DNA of 64,000 bases. It comes from Oscillospiraceae bacterium (GTDB lineage Bacteria; Bacillota; Clostridia; Oscillospirales; Ruminococcaceae). A model generated the notes under the pieces. The model made no database searches. It was not told the DNA's origin and saw nothing but the letters and a program-made list of their open reading frames with translations. Within the stretch, counting starts at the first letter, position 1. Each line of letters opens with the position of its first letter. This document shows, piece by piece, positions 23,432 to 32,523 of this stretch. The position numbers were made by a program, and so were the translations under genes. The stretch is taken from the NCBI GenBank assembly GCA_015067145.1, contig SVNA01000002.1:62001-126000 (forward strand), read 5' to 3'.

Positions 23432-25354
23432 CTATGCCGCATCGGCTGTGACATATCTTTCGGCCTGGGTTGCAAAAAGCTGTGCGTATCTGCCGTTCTG
23501 TGCCATAAGCTGCTGGTGGCTGCCATTTTCGATAAGTCTGCCGTTTTCCAGCACGATAATCTGGTCTGCCATTGTGGCACTGGAGAGACGGTGGGAAACA
23601 AATATACTTGTTTTCCCTTTACGCAGTGTGTCCATCTGGCGGAAAATCTCCTGTTCGGCAATAGGGTCAAGGCTTGCCGTAGGCTCGTCAAGGATGAGTA
23701 TATCGCTGTCTGCGTAGAATGCACGTGCTATGGCCAGCTTCTGCCACTGACCGCCCGAAAGCTCCATGCCGTCCTGCTCGAAAATTCGCATAAGTGGTGT
23801 GTCGTAGCCCTTTGGCAGTCTGCTGATATATTCATCGGCACAGCTCTGCTGTGCGGCGTATTCCACCCGTGCCATATCCTTTTCGGCGTGGATATTGCCG
23901 AAGCGGATGTTTTCCTCTGCGGTAACAGCATATCTGCCGAAATCCTGAAAGATTATGCCGAAGGTGCTGTAAAGGCTGTTGAGGTCGTATTCCTTTATAT
24001 CTCTGCCGTCCAGCAGAATTCTGCCCTCGGTCGGGTCATAAAGGCGGAGCAGCAGTTTGATAAATGTGGTTTTGCCTGCACCGTTGAGGCCAACAAGGGC
24101 CATTGTTTCGCCCTCATTGATGGTGAGGTTGATTTTGTGGAGAACATCCTTTTCTGTGCCGGGATAGCGGAAGCTGACATCTTCAAAGCGGATTGTGTGG
24201 CCTTTGTCCTGCTCAACCTGCAGAGGTTTTTCTGCTTTCGGCACAACGGTCTGTTCCTCCTCCATAAAGGCGATAAGGTTGTCGATAAAGAGTGTGCCCT
24301 CGTATATGCTGCCCGACTGGGAGATAAGGGTGCTGATACAGGCGGAAACGGAGGCGATTGCCCCTGTGTAGAGGGAGTAGTCGCCAATCATAATATCTCC
24401 CGAGAACACCTGCATGGCGATAACTGTATAAAACACAAGGTTTGTAACACCCGAAACAATGCCTATAACAGCGTGCCACGCTGTCTCGCCGAAGATGAGA
24501 GAACGCAGACCTTTGTAGTATCTGGCGAACACATCGGTATATCGACTGATGAACAGGTCGGCAAGGTCGAATATTCTCACCTCTTTGACAAGGTCTTTAT
24601 CCACCAGAATTCCCGAATAGTAGTTCATCTCTCTGCGTTCCTTTGAGCGGTGACGCATATAGCTGTAGTTCTTTTTGCGGTAGATAAAGTTGATTATTGC
24701 CGACGGCACCGAAACCGCCATAATCACCAGTGTTGCCGCCGCAAGACCGGGGGCTGTGAACAGAATTACAAGATAGCTTGCAAACTCAATTATAGTGCTG
24801 ACAATGTTGAAGGTTTCGGAAAGTATATTCAGCGGGCGGTTGCCTGCCTCGCGGTTGGCATTTTCCATCTTTTCGTAAAAAACAGGGTTGTCAAAGGAGG
24901 CAAGGTCCAGCTGTTTCGATTTGTCCATTATCTGCAGACGTACCTGACGGACCACCTTTTCCCCTGCAATGCGGTTTAATGCACGGTTGAGGTTACCCGT
25001 TATCTGCAGCACAATGCGGTAGACAAACATAAACACCAGCAGATAGAACACCTTTGAGTGCCAGAAGGCTGCCTGCGGCAGAGAGTCCTGTGCGATGACC
25101 GTCTGCAGCTCGTTGAGCACACCCTGGGATATAAGGGCTCCCACAACAGGGGTTACCCCTTTGAAAAGGGCCATAAAGGTGAGGAGGAATAAAATCCAGT
25201 GGCCTGTGTCCCACACCAGCTTTACAATGTAGCCAAAGCGGAGAAAGAAGCCTCCGAAAAGCTGTTTAAGATATGGGAACAGCTGTTTAAAGTTTTTTGG
25301 AGGGGTGAGCTTTTTGTGTTCAAATGGCATCTTCTGCCCCACAGCACCCCACAT
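23432..25354 (-). CDS. ABC exporter, fused permease and ATPase
   Basis: The 640-residue half-transporter has six membrane segments in the first 340 residues and a nucleotide-binding domain after about 390. Motifs are intact: Walker A GLNGAGKTT, Q-loop IIFQDFGRYAV, signature ELSGGQWQK, Walker B ILILDEPTASLD and switch His SHRLS. It should act as a homodimer or with a partner in export of drugs, lipids or peptides. Its start codon overlaps the stop of the MarR gene (TAATG), so the two are translationally coupled. MarR control of such pumps usually means induction by the exported compound, which is inferred here. Confidence 0.92.
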   Translation of the reverse strand: MWGAVGQKMPFEHKKLTPPKNFKQLFPYLKQLFGGFFLRFGYIVKLVWDTGHWILFLLTFMALFKGVTPVVGALISQGVLNELQTVIAQDSLPQAAFWHSKVFYLLVFMFVYRIVLQITGNLNRALNRIAGEKVVRQVRLQIMDKSKQLDLASFDNPVFYEKMENANREAGNRPLNILSETFNIVSTIIEFASYLVILFTAPGLAAATLVIMAVSVPSAIINFIYRKKNYSYMRHRSKERREMNYYSGILVDKDLVKEVRIFDLADLFISRYTDVFARYYKGLRSLIFGETAWHAVIGIVSGVTNLVFYTVIAMQVFSGDIMIGDYSLYTGAIASVSACISTLISQSGSIYEGTLFIDNLIAFMEEEQTVVPKAEKPLQVEQDKGHTIRFEDVSFRYPGTEKDVLHKINLTINEGETMALVGLNGAGKTTFIKLLLRLYDPTEGRILLDGRDIKEYDLNSLYSTFGIIFQDFGRYAVTAEENIRFGNIHAEKDMARVEYAAQQSCADEYISRLPKGYDTPLMRIFEQDGMELSGGQWQKLAIARAFYADSDILILDEPTASLDPIAEQEIFRQMDTLRKGKTSIFVSHRLSSATMADQIIVLENGRLIENGSHQQLMAQNGRYAQLFATQAERYVTADAA

Positions 25355-25788
25355 TATACATTCTCCTTATCTGTGTGCTGGCTGTTGAGCTTTTCCAGCA
25401 GGGTGAGCAGCTGTGCCTTTTCCTCCTGTGTCAGTGCTGAAAAAAACTGCTGTGAATGAACAAGGCGTTCCTTTGCAATTTCTTCGCGGTGTTTTGCACC
25501 TTCTTCTGTTATAAAGATAAGCATTTTACGTTTGTCGTTTTCGCTTGGTCTGCGGCAGATGTAGCCACGGCTTTCCAGCGTTGTTACAGCCTCGGAAACC
25601 GACTGTGGACGGATACCAAGGTTATCTGCTATCTGCTGCTGGCTGATGCCCTCTGCAGAGAGCATATCGAGAATATGGCCGAAACCACGGCCTCTGTGCT
25701 GACTGTTTGCACCATCACTCTGGCGGTGACGGCGTGCTGTGCCTGCTGCACGCATAAGATTTCTCATAAGTTTCTGTTCCAAAATCAT
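25354..25788 (-). CDS. MarR family transcriptional repressor
   Basis: The 144-residue protein has a winged helix with EGISQQQIADNLGIRPQSVSEAVTTLESRGYICRR-type order (recognition helix about 65-80) and the wing stretch SENDKRKMLIFITEEG. The first 35 residues are Arg-rich and slightly longer than usual. It almost certainly controls its own operon, since two palindromes lie on the promoter just upstream. The second ATG (25788) is preferred, with AAAGGA eight bases away; an ATG two codons earlier is too close to the ribosome site. One base overlaps the downstream exporter gene. Confidence 0.9.
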   Translation of the reverse strand: MILEQKLMRNLMRAAGTARRHRQSDGANSQHRGRGFGHILDMLSAEGISQQQIADNLGIRPQSVSEAVTTLESRGYICRRPSENDKRKMLIFITEEGAKHREEIAKERLVHSQQFFSALTQEEKAQLLTLLEKLNSQHTDKENV

Positions 25789-25852
25789 CTGCATCTTCCT
25801 TTCTTTGTTGTGTAAAATCCATAGGTCCTGAAGCTTGCGGATTCAGGTTTTG

Positions 25853-25898
25853 TTCAGGTACCTGAATATATTATAAGGTACCTTAATATATTTGTCAA
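25853..25898 (-). promoter_or_regulatory. Consensus promoter with two MarR-type operators
   Basis: On the minus strand TTGACA (25898-25893) and TATAAT (25875-25870) are perfect and spaced by 17 bases. TAAGGTACCTTA (25874-25885) lies in the spacer and TTCAGGTACCTGAA (25853-25866) covers the start site. Their centres are 20 bases apart, two helical turns. Binding of the MarR protein would shut the promoter completely. Confidence 0.85.
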
Positions 25899-26046
25899 CA
25901 GCTGTGGGCGGTTTTCACCGATTTTTCATTTTTGGGCAGAAATATAAGCTGCAGCAACGGATTATGCAAACAAAAAAGACTCTCGCCAGCCACCGTTATT
26001 AAATTAAGCGAATCTTATGGTAAACAATTTAATATAATAAAGCAAA

Positions 26047-26127
26047 ATGTCATTCTGAGCGAAGTGAAGAATCTCCCTGTTTTACCAAACCGAGAGATTC
26101 TTCGGCATAAATGCCTCAGAATGACAT
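26047..26127. repeat. MITE-like palindromic repeat, copy 2
   Basis: It has the same terminal inverted repeats as copy 1 (ATGTCATTCTGAG and CTCAGAATGACAT) and the same nested AGAATCTC/GAGATTCT pair. The sequence TTAATATAATAAA just before and TATTTTTTGTTA just after are also shared with copy 1. The remaining bases of the gap between 25899 and 26198 show no other feature. Confidence 0.85.
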
Positions 26128-26198
26128 ATTTTTTGTTAATTTAATTACTTTTTATTGATTTTAATCTTGCACAGCCCTTTCCGCTCTTGCAAAACAGT

Positions 26199-27668
26199 TT
26201 ATCCGTTCTGTTTTTCATTGAGCAGACGCATCTGTTCAAGCCACAGTTTTTCTGAGTAGTCCACATAGTAAACGTGTGGGTATTCCAGACGTTTAACTTC
26301 GTCCCAGAGGGTGTCGATCTGCTGTGCACAGAAAGTTTTGATTTCTTCGATATCAGGGCTGTTGTAAACCTTTTTGCCCTCCACAAAGATTGGCTGGAGG
26401 AGAGGTTTTAACTGGATATCTGTAAGTGTCTGGCGTTTCCAAGGCTCTGTAGGGGAGAAGATTGTCATTTCCTTTGGTTCAAGGTCCACATTTTCGTCCC
26501 AGATGGAGATATAGTCTGCCTTTGCCATACCTGTTGCCTTGTCAAAGATGCGGTAAACCTGTTTTCTGTATGGCAGGGTGATTTTTTCGATACTTGCACT
26601 GATTTTGATTTTTGGCTCGTAGCTGCCATCAGGTTTTTTAATGGCTGTCAGCTTGTAAACACCGCCCAGAACAGGTGTGGTTTTGCTGGTAATCATACAT
26701 TCGCCAACGCCGAAGGAGTCGATTTTTGCATCGTTTATCAGCAGGTCGCGGATGATGTATTCGTCAAGGGAGTTGGATGCCACGATTTTGCAGTCAGGAT
26801 AGCCTGCTTCGTCCAGCATTTCCCTTGCTTTTTTGGAGAGGTACGCAATATCGCCAGAGTCGATGCGGACACCTACAGGGCGTTTGCCCAGAGGTTTGAG
26901 TACCTCGTCAAACACCTTGATTGCATTTGGGATACCGCTTTTGAGAACGTTGTATGTATCGATGAGCAGAACAGTGCTGTCAGGATAGTATTCCGCAAAG
27001 GTTTTGAAAGCTTCGTATTCGCTTGGGAACATCTGCACCCATGCGTGTGCCATTGTGCCCCCTGCAGGGATGCCCATATCGCGTTCCATCATTGTGTTGG
27101 AGGAGGAAACACAGCCGCCGATATAGCAGGCACGTGTGCCGTAGTTGGCAGCGTCCACCCCCTGTGCACGGCGTGCACCGAACTCCTGTACAGGACGACC
27201 CATTGCACTGCGTACAATACGGTTTGCCTTTGTGGCGATAAGTGTCTGGTGGTTCATAAGGATAAGGAGAGCAGTCTCCAGCATCTGTGCCTGTATTGCA
27301 GGACCTTCAACCACCATCATAGGTTCTTTTGGGAATACCGGTGTGCCCTCCGGCATTGCCCATACATTGCATTTGAACTCAAAGTTGTGCAGATAGTCCA
27401 GAAATTCTTCGCAGAAGATACCTCTGTCCCGGAGGTACTCGATGTCACCGTCGGTAAATGTGAGATTTTCAAGATAGTCGATTGCCTGTTCCAGGCCGCA
27501 GAAGATTGCAAAGCCTCCCTGGTCAGGCACACGGCGGAAGAACACGTCGTACACACAGACAATGTCTCTGAGAGGGCTCTGGAACACACCGTTTGCCATT
27601 GTGAGTTCGTAAAAATCGGTGAGAATTGAAAGGTTTCTTGGGTCTTTTACACTGTAACTTTTTGCCAT
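26199..27668 (-). CDS. pncB: Nicotinate phosphoribosyltransferase
   Basis: The 489-residue enzyme joins nicotinate to PRPP in the NAD salvage pathway. Family landmarks are present: ILTDFYELTMANGVF near the start, FVR-region equivalents FCGLEQAIDYL, the EFGARRAQG motif with GTRACYIGGCVSSSN, GTMAHAWVQMFPSE with the catalytic-site His, LLIDTYNVLKSG, and GVRIDSGDIAYLSKKAR for phosphoribosyl binding. The length fits the longer bacterial subtype. It is a single gene; AGAGGAAA lies upstream of the ATG. Confidence 0.95.
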   Translation of the reverse strand: MAKSYSVKDPRNLSILTDFYELTMANGVFQSPLRDIVCVYDVFFRRVPDQGGFAIFCGLEQAIDYLENLTFTDGDIEYLRDRGIFCEEFLDYLHNFEFKCNVWAMPEGTPVFPKEPMMVVEGPAIQAQMLETALLILMNHQTLIATKANRIVRSAMGRPVQEFGARRAQGVDAANYGTRACYIGGCVSSSNTMMERDMGIPAGGTMAHAWVQMFPSEYEAFKTFAEYYPDSTVLLIDTYNVLKSGIPNAIKVFDEVLKPLGKRPVGVRIDSGDIAYLSKKAREMLDEAGYPDCKIVASNSLDEYIIRDLLINDAKIDSFGVGECMITSKTTPVLGGVYKLTAIKKPDGSYEPKIKISASIEKITLPYRKQVYRIFDKATGMAKADYISIWDENVDLEPKEMTIFSPTEPWKRQTLTDIQLKPLLQPIFVEGKKVYNSPDIEEIKTFCAQQIDTLWDEVKRLEYPHVYYVDYSEKLWLEQMRLLNEKQNG

Positions 27669-27717
27669 AATCGTTTCCTCTTTTTTATTTTAAAGCTAAA
27701 ATCAATACGGGGTTGCA

Positions 27718-27934
27718 CGAAGGGGTGTCCCCTTCGTATAACAATATGCGGCTGGCGTAAAAGGTCGGCCTGCACAAGCAGGGCGGTCATACTGCCGACG
27801 TGCCGCTTTACGCGGCATGATGAGGCAGGTAGCGTGCCGCGTACATCAGTGCGTGGGCCGCTGCATCGCAATCAGCGGCACTTTTGGTACTTTTGGCGTT
27901 CAAAAGTACGTATGCTGGCGAACACCGTTCGTCC
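27718..27934 (-). repeat. Dispersed hairpin element, copy C
   Basis: Read on the minus strand it starts with GGACGAAC/GTTCGCC, then GTACTTTT-N7-AAAAGTAC, then the core hairpin GCCGCTG-attgcgatg-CAGCGGC followed by CCCACG. Next come TGCCGC/GCGGCA and CCTGC/GCAGG hairpins and a terminal CGAAGGGG/CCCCTTCG hairpin. It fills most of the 295-base gap between two minus-strand genes and follows the end of the carboxypeptidase gene. Confidence 0.8.
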
Positions 27935-27963
27935 CTGTTGTTTCAATATCCGAAAAGATAAAT

Positions 27964-29304
27964 TTATCTTTTTGTTCTATGAATCTTCTGCATTTTCTCG
28001 TACTTTTTGCCCACATAGTAGCGGAAAGCAAGGAATGCAATCACCAGCACTGCTGTAACTGCCACAACCACCTTAAAGTAAAGGCTGCTTACAATTTCTC
28101 CCAGTTTTTCCACAAGGAAGATGAGGGTGTCGCGTTCGTAGCTTTCGGCGGAGATAAGGTCAGCGGTGCCCACAAGGTCGCCTGCTATATAGTAGCTCAC
28201 CGTGCCGATTACATCTCCAGCGTTGATTGGGGCGTACACCTCTTCAGGCAGATTGAAAACCTTCTGGAAGCTGGATTCGTCAACACCGTTTGGCAGAACG
28301 CTGTAAACCTCGGATTTTGGATAGAGCAGCAGATTATCCTTGCCCTTTACATACTTCATTGTAACTTCGGTGACAGGTGCATCAAGACTGTTGGCAGGTT
28401 TCAGGGTATACTCGTCAAAGAAATAGTCCATAATTGCCGCTGTGGCATCAAAGGCAGGGCTTTTGAGCTCGTTGCCGTTTACATCCACATATTCGGCACC
28501 CATAACCACAAGGATGTATTTTTCCCCGTTTGATTCACATACAGAGATAAAATTGTGTCCCGCTTCAGGCAGAGAGCCCGTCTTCATCCCTCGGATATAG
28601 TCGCGATAGTAGCTTGAGCCTGTGTTCTGCATACTGATTGTGGAGGTGATGAGATATTTATTTTGGTGGCGGTAGTTCGCAGGCATATAGTAGTGCACCG
28701 TTGTGGCAATATCCATAAAGCCCGGGGTTTCATAGCAGGCCTTTGCGATATAGTACATATCCCATGCGGTGGTGTAGTGATTGTCGCTGAACAGGCCGTG
28801 CGGGTTGGAGAAATTGGTGTTGGTACAGCCCAGCTTTTTGGCCTCAGTATTCATAAGCATGGAAAAGTTGTACCGGCTGCCGTTGGCGATGTAGTCCTCC
28901 ACCATATTTGCCGCCTCGTTGCCGCTTGGCAGCATCATTGCATACAGCAGCTGGCGGATTGTCAGCGTTTCGCCACTGCGGATATCCGCGTGGGAAGAGT
29001 TCATGCCGTATAATTCGTCGGTGTGCTTTGTTCTTGCTGTTATTGTGGCGGCATCAAGGTCGTCCACATACTTCATTGCCACATAGGTGGTGAGCAGCTT
29101 TGTGAGGGAAGCAGGAGTTCGCTGTACATCGGCGTCCTTTTCAAAGATAACCTCCCCTGTGTCGAGGCTGACCAGCAGATAGCTTGCCACATTCAAATCA
29201 AATGGCAGCTCGTATCTTGCGGCAGCAGATGCTGTGAGGGGCACAAAGGCCGACACACAGAGAAACACCGCTGAAAGTGCTATTGCTTTTAACCTGTTTT
29301 TCAT
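27964..29304 (-). CDS. D-alanyl-D-alanine carboxypeptidase (penicillin-binding protein, DacF type)
   Basis: The 446-residue protein has a signal peptide (to about residue 27, ending TASAAA), an S11 peptidase domain, a C-terminal beta-rich domain and a final membrane segment (VVVAVTAVLVIAFLAF). The catalytic motifs are SLTK, SGN and KTG. It trims the terminal D-Ala from peptidoglycan stem peptides at the outer membrane face; DacF-like enzymes often act in spore cortex formation, which would fit the sporulation genes here. The ATG at 29304 is chosen with AAGGAA upstream; 24 codons of open frame before it are not signal-like. Confidence 0.92.
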   Translation of the reverse strand: MKNRLKAIALSAVFLCVSAFVPLTASAAARYELPFDLNVASYLLVSLDTGEVIFEKDADVQRTPASLTKLLTTYVAMKYVDDLDAATITARTKHTDELYGMNSSHADIRSGETLTIRQLLYAMMLPSGNEAANMVEDYIANGSRYNFSMLMNTEAKKLGCTNTNFSNPHGLFSDNHYTTAWDMYYIAKACYETPGFMDIATTVHYYMPANYRHQNKYLITSTISMQNTGSSYYRDYIRGMKTGSLPEAGHNFISVCESNGEKYILVVMGAEYVDVNGNELKSPAFDATAAIMDYFFDEYTLKPANSLDAPVTEVTMKYVKGKDNLLLYPKSEVYSVLPNGVDESSFQKVFNLPEEVYAPINAGDVIGTVSYYIAGDLVGTADLISAESYERDTLIFLVEKLGEIVSSLYFKVVVAVTAVLVIAFLAFRYYVGKKYEKMQKIHRTKR

Positions 29305-29458
29305 ATATAAATTTCCTTGTTCTTTTGTTAAATTTTTGGTATACTCTATACTGTCTGATGCGATACTCTGTCGCATTTATCTTTAAAATATTATTGTCTA
29401 TCTTAACTTTAAAGTATATCACATAATTGTTAATAAATAAAGGAATTTAAAGGTTTTT

Positions 29459-30148
29459 ATGATTTTTGTTACTGCAGATACCCATGGCGAAGTTGAACGT
29501 TTTGATGACAAACAGCTTAAAAAGATAAAAAAGGGTGACACTCTGGTTATTCTCGGGGATTTTGGCTTTGTGTGGAACGACAGCGAAAAGGAGAAAAAAG
29601 CCCTTGCCAGGCTGGCGAAAAAGCCGTATACCATTCTGTTTATAGACGGGCTGGGCGACAGCTTTGAGGTGCTGGCAAAATATCCCGAAACTGTTTACTG
29701 CGGTGCAAAGTCCAGAGAGATTGTAAAGGATAAAATCTACTATATCTGCCGTGGCGAAGTTGCAGAAATTGAAAACCGCAAACTGCTGTGCTTTGGGGGC
29801 AACGACATCTACGACCCCGATATTGTGGAAAGCTTTGACGACCCTGCCGCTGCAGATTTTGAAAACTGCGGTGCAAATCTGGAAAAGCACGGTAACAGTG
29901 TTGACTATATTCTCACCCATATTCCGTCTGGCAGAATAAACCGCTTTATAAACCTGGACAGCCACGCCACCAGCGAAACCATGGACTTTTTTGACCTCGT
30001 GGCAAAGGACGTGGATTATAAAAAATGGTACTTTGGCTGTCTGCATCTGGACAAATACATCTCACCAAAGGTGCAGGCGGTGTATCTGGATGTGCACGCC
30101 CTTTGGCAAGAGGAGAAAAAAGGCTTTTTCTCCAGAAACAAAGGATAA
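29459..30148 (+). CDS. Metallophosphoesterase-like protein with eroded metal motifs
   Basis: The 229-residue protein follows the calcineurin-like phosphoesterase plan of small Firmicute metallophosphatases. DTHGE (residues 7-11) and GDFGF are normal and LTHIPSG keeps its His. The central GNH[DE] motif, usually in a DGNHENF-like context, reads DGLGDSF, so the metal-bridging Asn and the catalytic His are gone. The last motif GHxH reads GCLH, losing one His. Catalysis by the normal two-metal mechanism seems unlikely. The frame is intact and the protein core is well kept, so a binding or regulatory role is possible. It is divergent from the carboxypeptidase gene and ends in a strong terminator. 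Confidence 0.8.
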   Translation: MIFVTADTHGEVERFDDKQLKKIKKGDTLVILGDFGFVWNDSEKEKKALARLAKKPYTILFIDGLGDSFEVLAKYPETVYCGAKSREIVKDKIYYICRGEVAEIENRKLLCFGGNDIYDPDIVESFDDPAAADFENCGANLEKHGNSVDYILTHIPSGRINRFINLDSHATSETMDFFDLVAKDVDYKKWYFGCLHLDKYISPKVQAVYLDVHALWQEEKKGFFSRNKG

Positions 30149-30251
30149 TCCTCTGCAGCTTTATCGCCTGTGCAGACAATACCTTTTGCAGACAGGCTTT
30201 GCCGCAGACAAAGAGCCGTGTGTTCAAAGCTGCATATGTATAAAAACACAA

Positions 30252-30296
30252 ATATCCGTCAGACCAATGTTTTGTGGTCTGACGGATATATTTTTT
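30252..30296. terminator. Strong terminator between convergent genes
   Basis: ATATCCGTCAGACCA pairs with TGGTCTGACGGATAT (15 bp, perfect) with an eight-base loop, followed by six T residues on the plus strand. Confidence 0.92.
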
Positions 30297-30313
30297 GTCT
30301 GTTCAGGCTGTCC

Positions 30314-31987
30314 TTATTGCGGTGACAGCTGATACCCCTTGTCCCTGAAGACAAGGAAGCTGTTTTTATAGGCATAGATTATCGCATCTTCGCAGTGGGC
30401 AAAACGCTGTGCCTCTTCCTCTTCGGACAGCACAACTATATAGTCCTGCAGGTCGCCCGTGCTGATGATTTCCTCTATCTTGCGGTCCCGCAGTGCTTCT
30501 GCAGCGGGGTATTCGCCGCTGTTGGCCAGCTCGTAGGAAATTGTCATGTCCTTTTTAAAGGCAAGCACGGCAAGTTGCCTTTCATCGTATCGGTGGATAT
30601 CAATTTCCAGCAGTTCATCGCTGTTGGAAAAAACCTCGTTTAAAAAAACATCATCAAGGATAGATGTCTCTCTGCCGTTTCTGTACATATTTGTGTGCTT
30701 TTCAACGATGCAGCCGCTGATATCATAAAGCTGGAGAGCTACGATAAAGGCAAGAACCCCGTATGCCACAGGTTTTTTCAGCCTGTCGGCACATCTGTAC
30801 ACCGATACCACCACCCATATAAACAGCAGGTAGTACACCGGGTAGAACATTCGGCCGCTGGAGCGGAATATGCCGCCCAGCTCCACCAGTTTTTCAGGCA
30901 GAGGAGCTGTAAAAATTATATTCTCGTTGAGGCATATTATATGGCTTAACGCAAAGCAGGTGAGGAAGATGCTGACCGCCAGCAGAGGCAGATGCCTTTT
31001 CACCGTTGCCACAGCGTCTGCAGCACGGCCCGATGCCAGCAGCAGTACTGCCGCCAGAACAAGCCCTGCCATAATACCTGCACCAAGATAGTTGAAGCCG
31101 TCGTAGTTGCCGGCAGTATTTGGCAGCACAGGCAGGAATTTTGACCAGGTATATCCGCCCACGCTCGTCGGGTTTACCACAGCGTTGATGTTCATGGAAT
31201 AGTGGCCGAAACCGCTGCGGGAAGAGGATACGCCGTGTCCTACAACCCCTATGATGTACCCCGCCGCATAGGTTATACCCAGCTGAAGAGGGAATATAAC
31301 CATGTTCTTATATTTCCCCTTTATTGCATCCTCTGCAACACAAAGCAGTGCAAAGCAGGCAATCATAGGCAGAAAGTATGGGTGTATGCCTATGCTGAGA
31401 ACAAGCAGCAACAGCATCCATATATGATTTATGGTTTTGGGTGTGTCCTTGTGGACAAAATACAGGTATATGGCAAACAGCACAAGCCACTGTGCACCCA
31501 GTGCAGTGTGGCGGAAAGCCCTTTCCATAAGAATCGGTGCAAAGCTGAACAGCACCGAGCCCGCAAGAGAAAACACCGTATCCTTTGTTTTGCAGCTGAG
31601 TATCATAAAGGCGGCAACGGTCTGCAAAATGTAGCAGAGCAGCGTAAACCAGCCGAAGAACTGAAAGGTGTTGGGCAGTATGCCGTTTATCGCCTTGAAG
31701 ACCATGGCCACCCACGGGATACTGTCGGTGAAGGATATGATCACACCTTCCCCCACAGCCATGTTGTCTGTATGTCCCAGAGGAAAACTCCACGGCGAAT
31801 CACGGTAAGCCTCCCAGCCTGCATAATGGGTGAGGATATCCCGCTCATCATACAGCTCCATAATCCATCGGTCATTGGTTACATCAAGCGGGGTCAGCCC
31901 ATAGATAGCCATAAAGGCCATACAGCCGATTATAACAGCCGCCAGTAGCCCTATATATTTGTTTTTTGTTAACTGTTGTTCTTTCAT
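30314..31987 (-). CDS. Multi-pass membrane protein, DUF6311-like (GT-C fold suspected)
   Basis: The 557-residue protein has about ten membrane segments and a soluble C-terminal tail (about 450-557). The first outer loop contains NDRWIMELYDERDILTHYAGW and SPWSFPLG, then ISFTDSIPW. This order (Asp-rich loop, GW, PW.FPLG, TDS.P) is the pattern I associate with DUF6311 proteins, which resemble GT-C glycosyltransferases using lipid-linked sugars. No donor or acceptor can be named. The ATG at 31987 has AAAGGA six bases upstream. It stands alone near thioesterase and unknown genes on the same strand. Confidence 0.7.
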   Translation of the reverse strand: MKEQQLTKNKYIGLLAAVIIGCMAFMAIYGLTPLDVTNDRWIMELYDERDILTHYAGWEAYRDSPWSFPLGHTDNMAVGEGVIISFTDSIPWVAMVFKAINGILPNTFQFFGWFTLLCYILQTVAAFMILSCKTKDTVFSLAGSVLFSFAPILMERAFRHTALGAQWLVLFAIYLYFVHKDTPKTINHIWMLLLLVLSIGIHPYFLPMIACFALLCVAEDAIKGKYKNMVIFPLQLGITYAAGYIIGVVGHGVSSSRSGFGHYSMNINAVVNPTSVGGYTWSKFLPVLPNTAGNYDGFNYLGAGIMAGLVLAAVLLLASGRAADAVATVKRHLPLLAVSIFLTCFALSHIICLNENIIFTAPLPEKLVELGGIFRSSGRMFYPVYYLLFIWVVVSVYRCADRLKKPVAYGVLAFIVALQLYDISGCIVEKHTNMYRNGRETSILDDVFLNEVFSNSDELLEIDIHRYDERQLAVLAFKKDMTISYELANSGEYPAAEALRDRKIEEIISTGDLQDYIVVLSEEEEAQRFAHCEDAIIYAYKNSFLVFRDKGYQLSPQ

Positions 31988-32083
31988 AAACAATCCTTTT
32001 GCTGACAGAAGTCAAATACAGATTTTATAAAATTATATCATTTATAGCCGCCAGGGGCAATTACAGCTGCAAGGTTATCCGGG

Positions 32084-32497
32084 TTATTCTTCCCTTAAAT
32101 ATTCGCACAGGGCAGTGTATATCTGCGGATACTCCCTTTTCATACTGATGATTTTGCCGTCTCGGTTTAAAAAACAGTGCTCGCTGAAGGCTTCGCAGAC
32201 AGGCGTACCGTCGGCTTTGGTCATAAGGTAGCCGATTTTCAGCTTTACACCGCGGAATTCTGCAACCCATACATCGATGGTAACCGCATCGGCAAAGGTG
32301 GTGGTGTTTTTGTATTTACATTCCACCGCTGTTACAGGAGAGATGATGCCCATCTCCTCGATTTTGTCATAGCCCCAGCCCAGCTGTTCCAGAAAGTCTA
32401 TGCGGGCTTCCTCCATCCAGCGTATGTAGTTGGAGTGATGGGTTATGCCCATTCTGTCCGTTTCGTAGTAGTTTACCCTGCGGGTGTATTTTTTCAT
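32084..32497 (-). CDS. Acyl-CoA thioesterase, hotdog fold (YbgC/4HBT type)
   Basis: The 137-residue protein has the 4HBT signature near the N-terminus: YYETDRMGITHHSNYIRWMEEARIDF-type order, with the Asp and His of TDRMGITHH and the helix glutamate. These enzymes hydrolyse acyl-CoA thioesters. The ATG at 32497 (AAAGGG upstream) is preferred, because an upstream start would run into the preceding gene. The stop of that gene lies 27 bases before, so the two are likely co-transcribed. Confidence 0.88.
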   Translation of the reverse strand: MKKYTRRVNYYETDRMGITHHSNYIRWMEEARIDFLEQLGWGYDKIEEMGIISPVTAVECKYKNTTTFADAVTIDVWVAEFRGVKLKIGYLMTKADGTPVCEAFSEHCFLNRDGKIISMKREYPQIYTALCEYLREE

Positions 32498-32523
32498 TTT
32501 TCGACCCTTTCGCCCGTTGGCTT

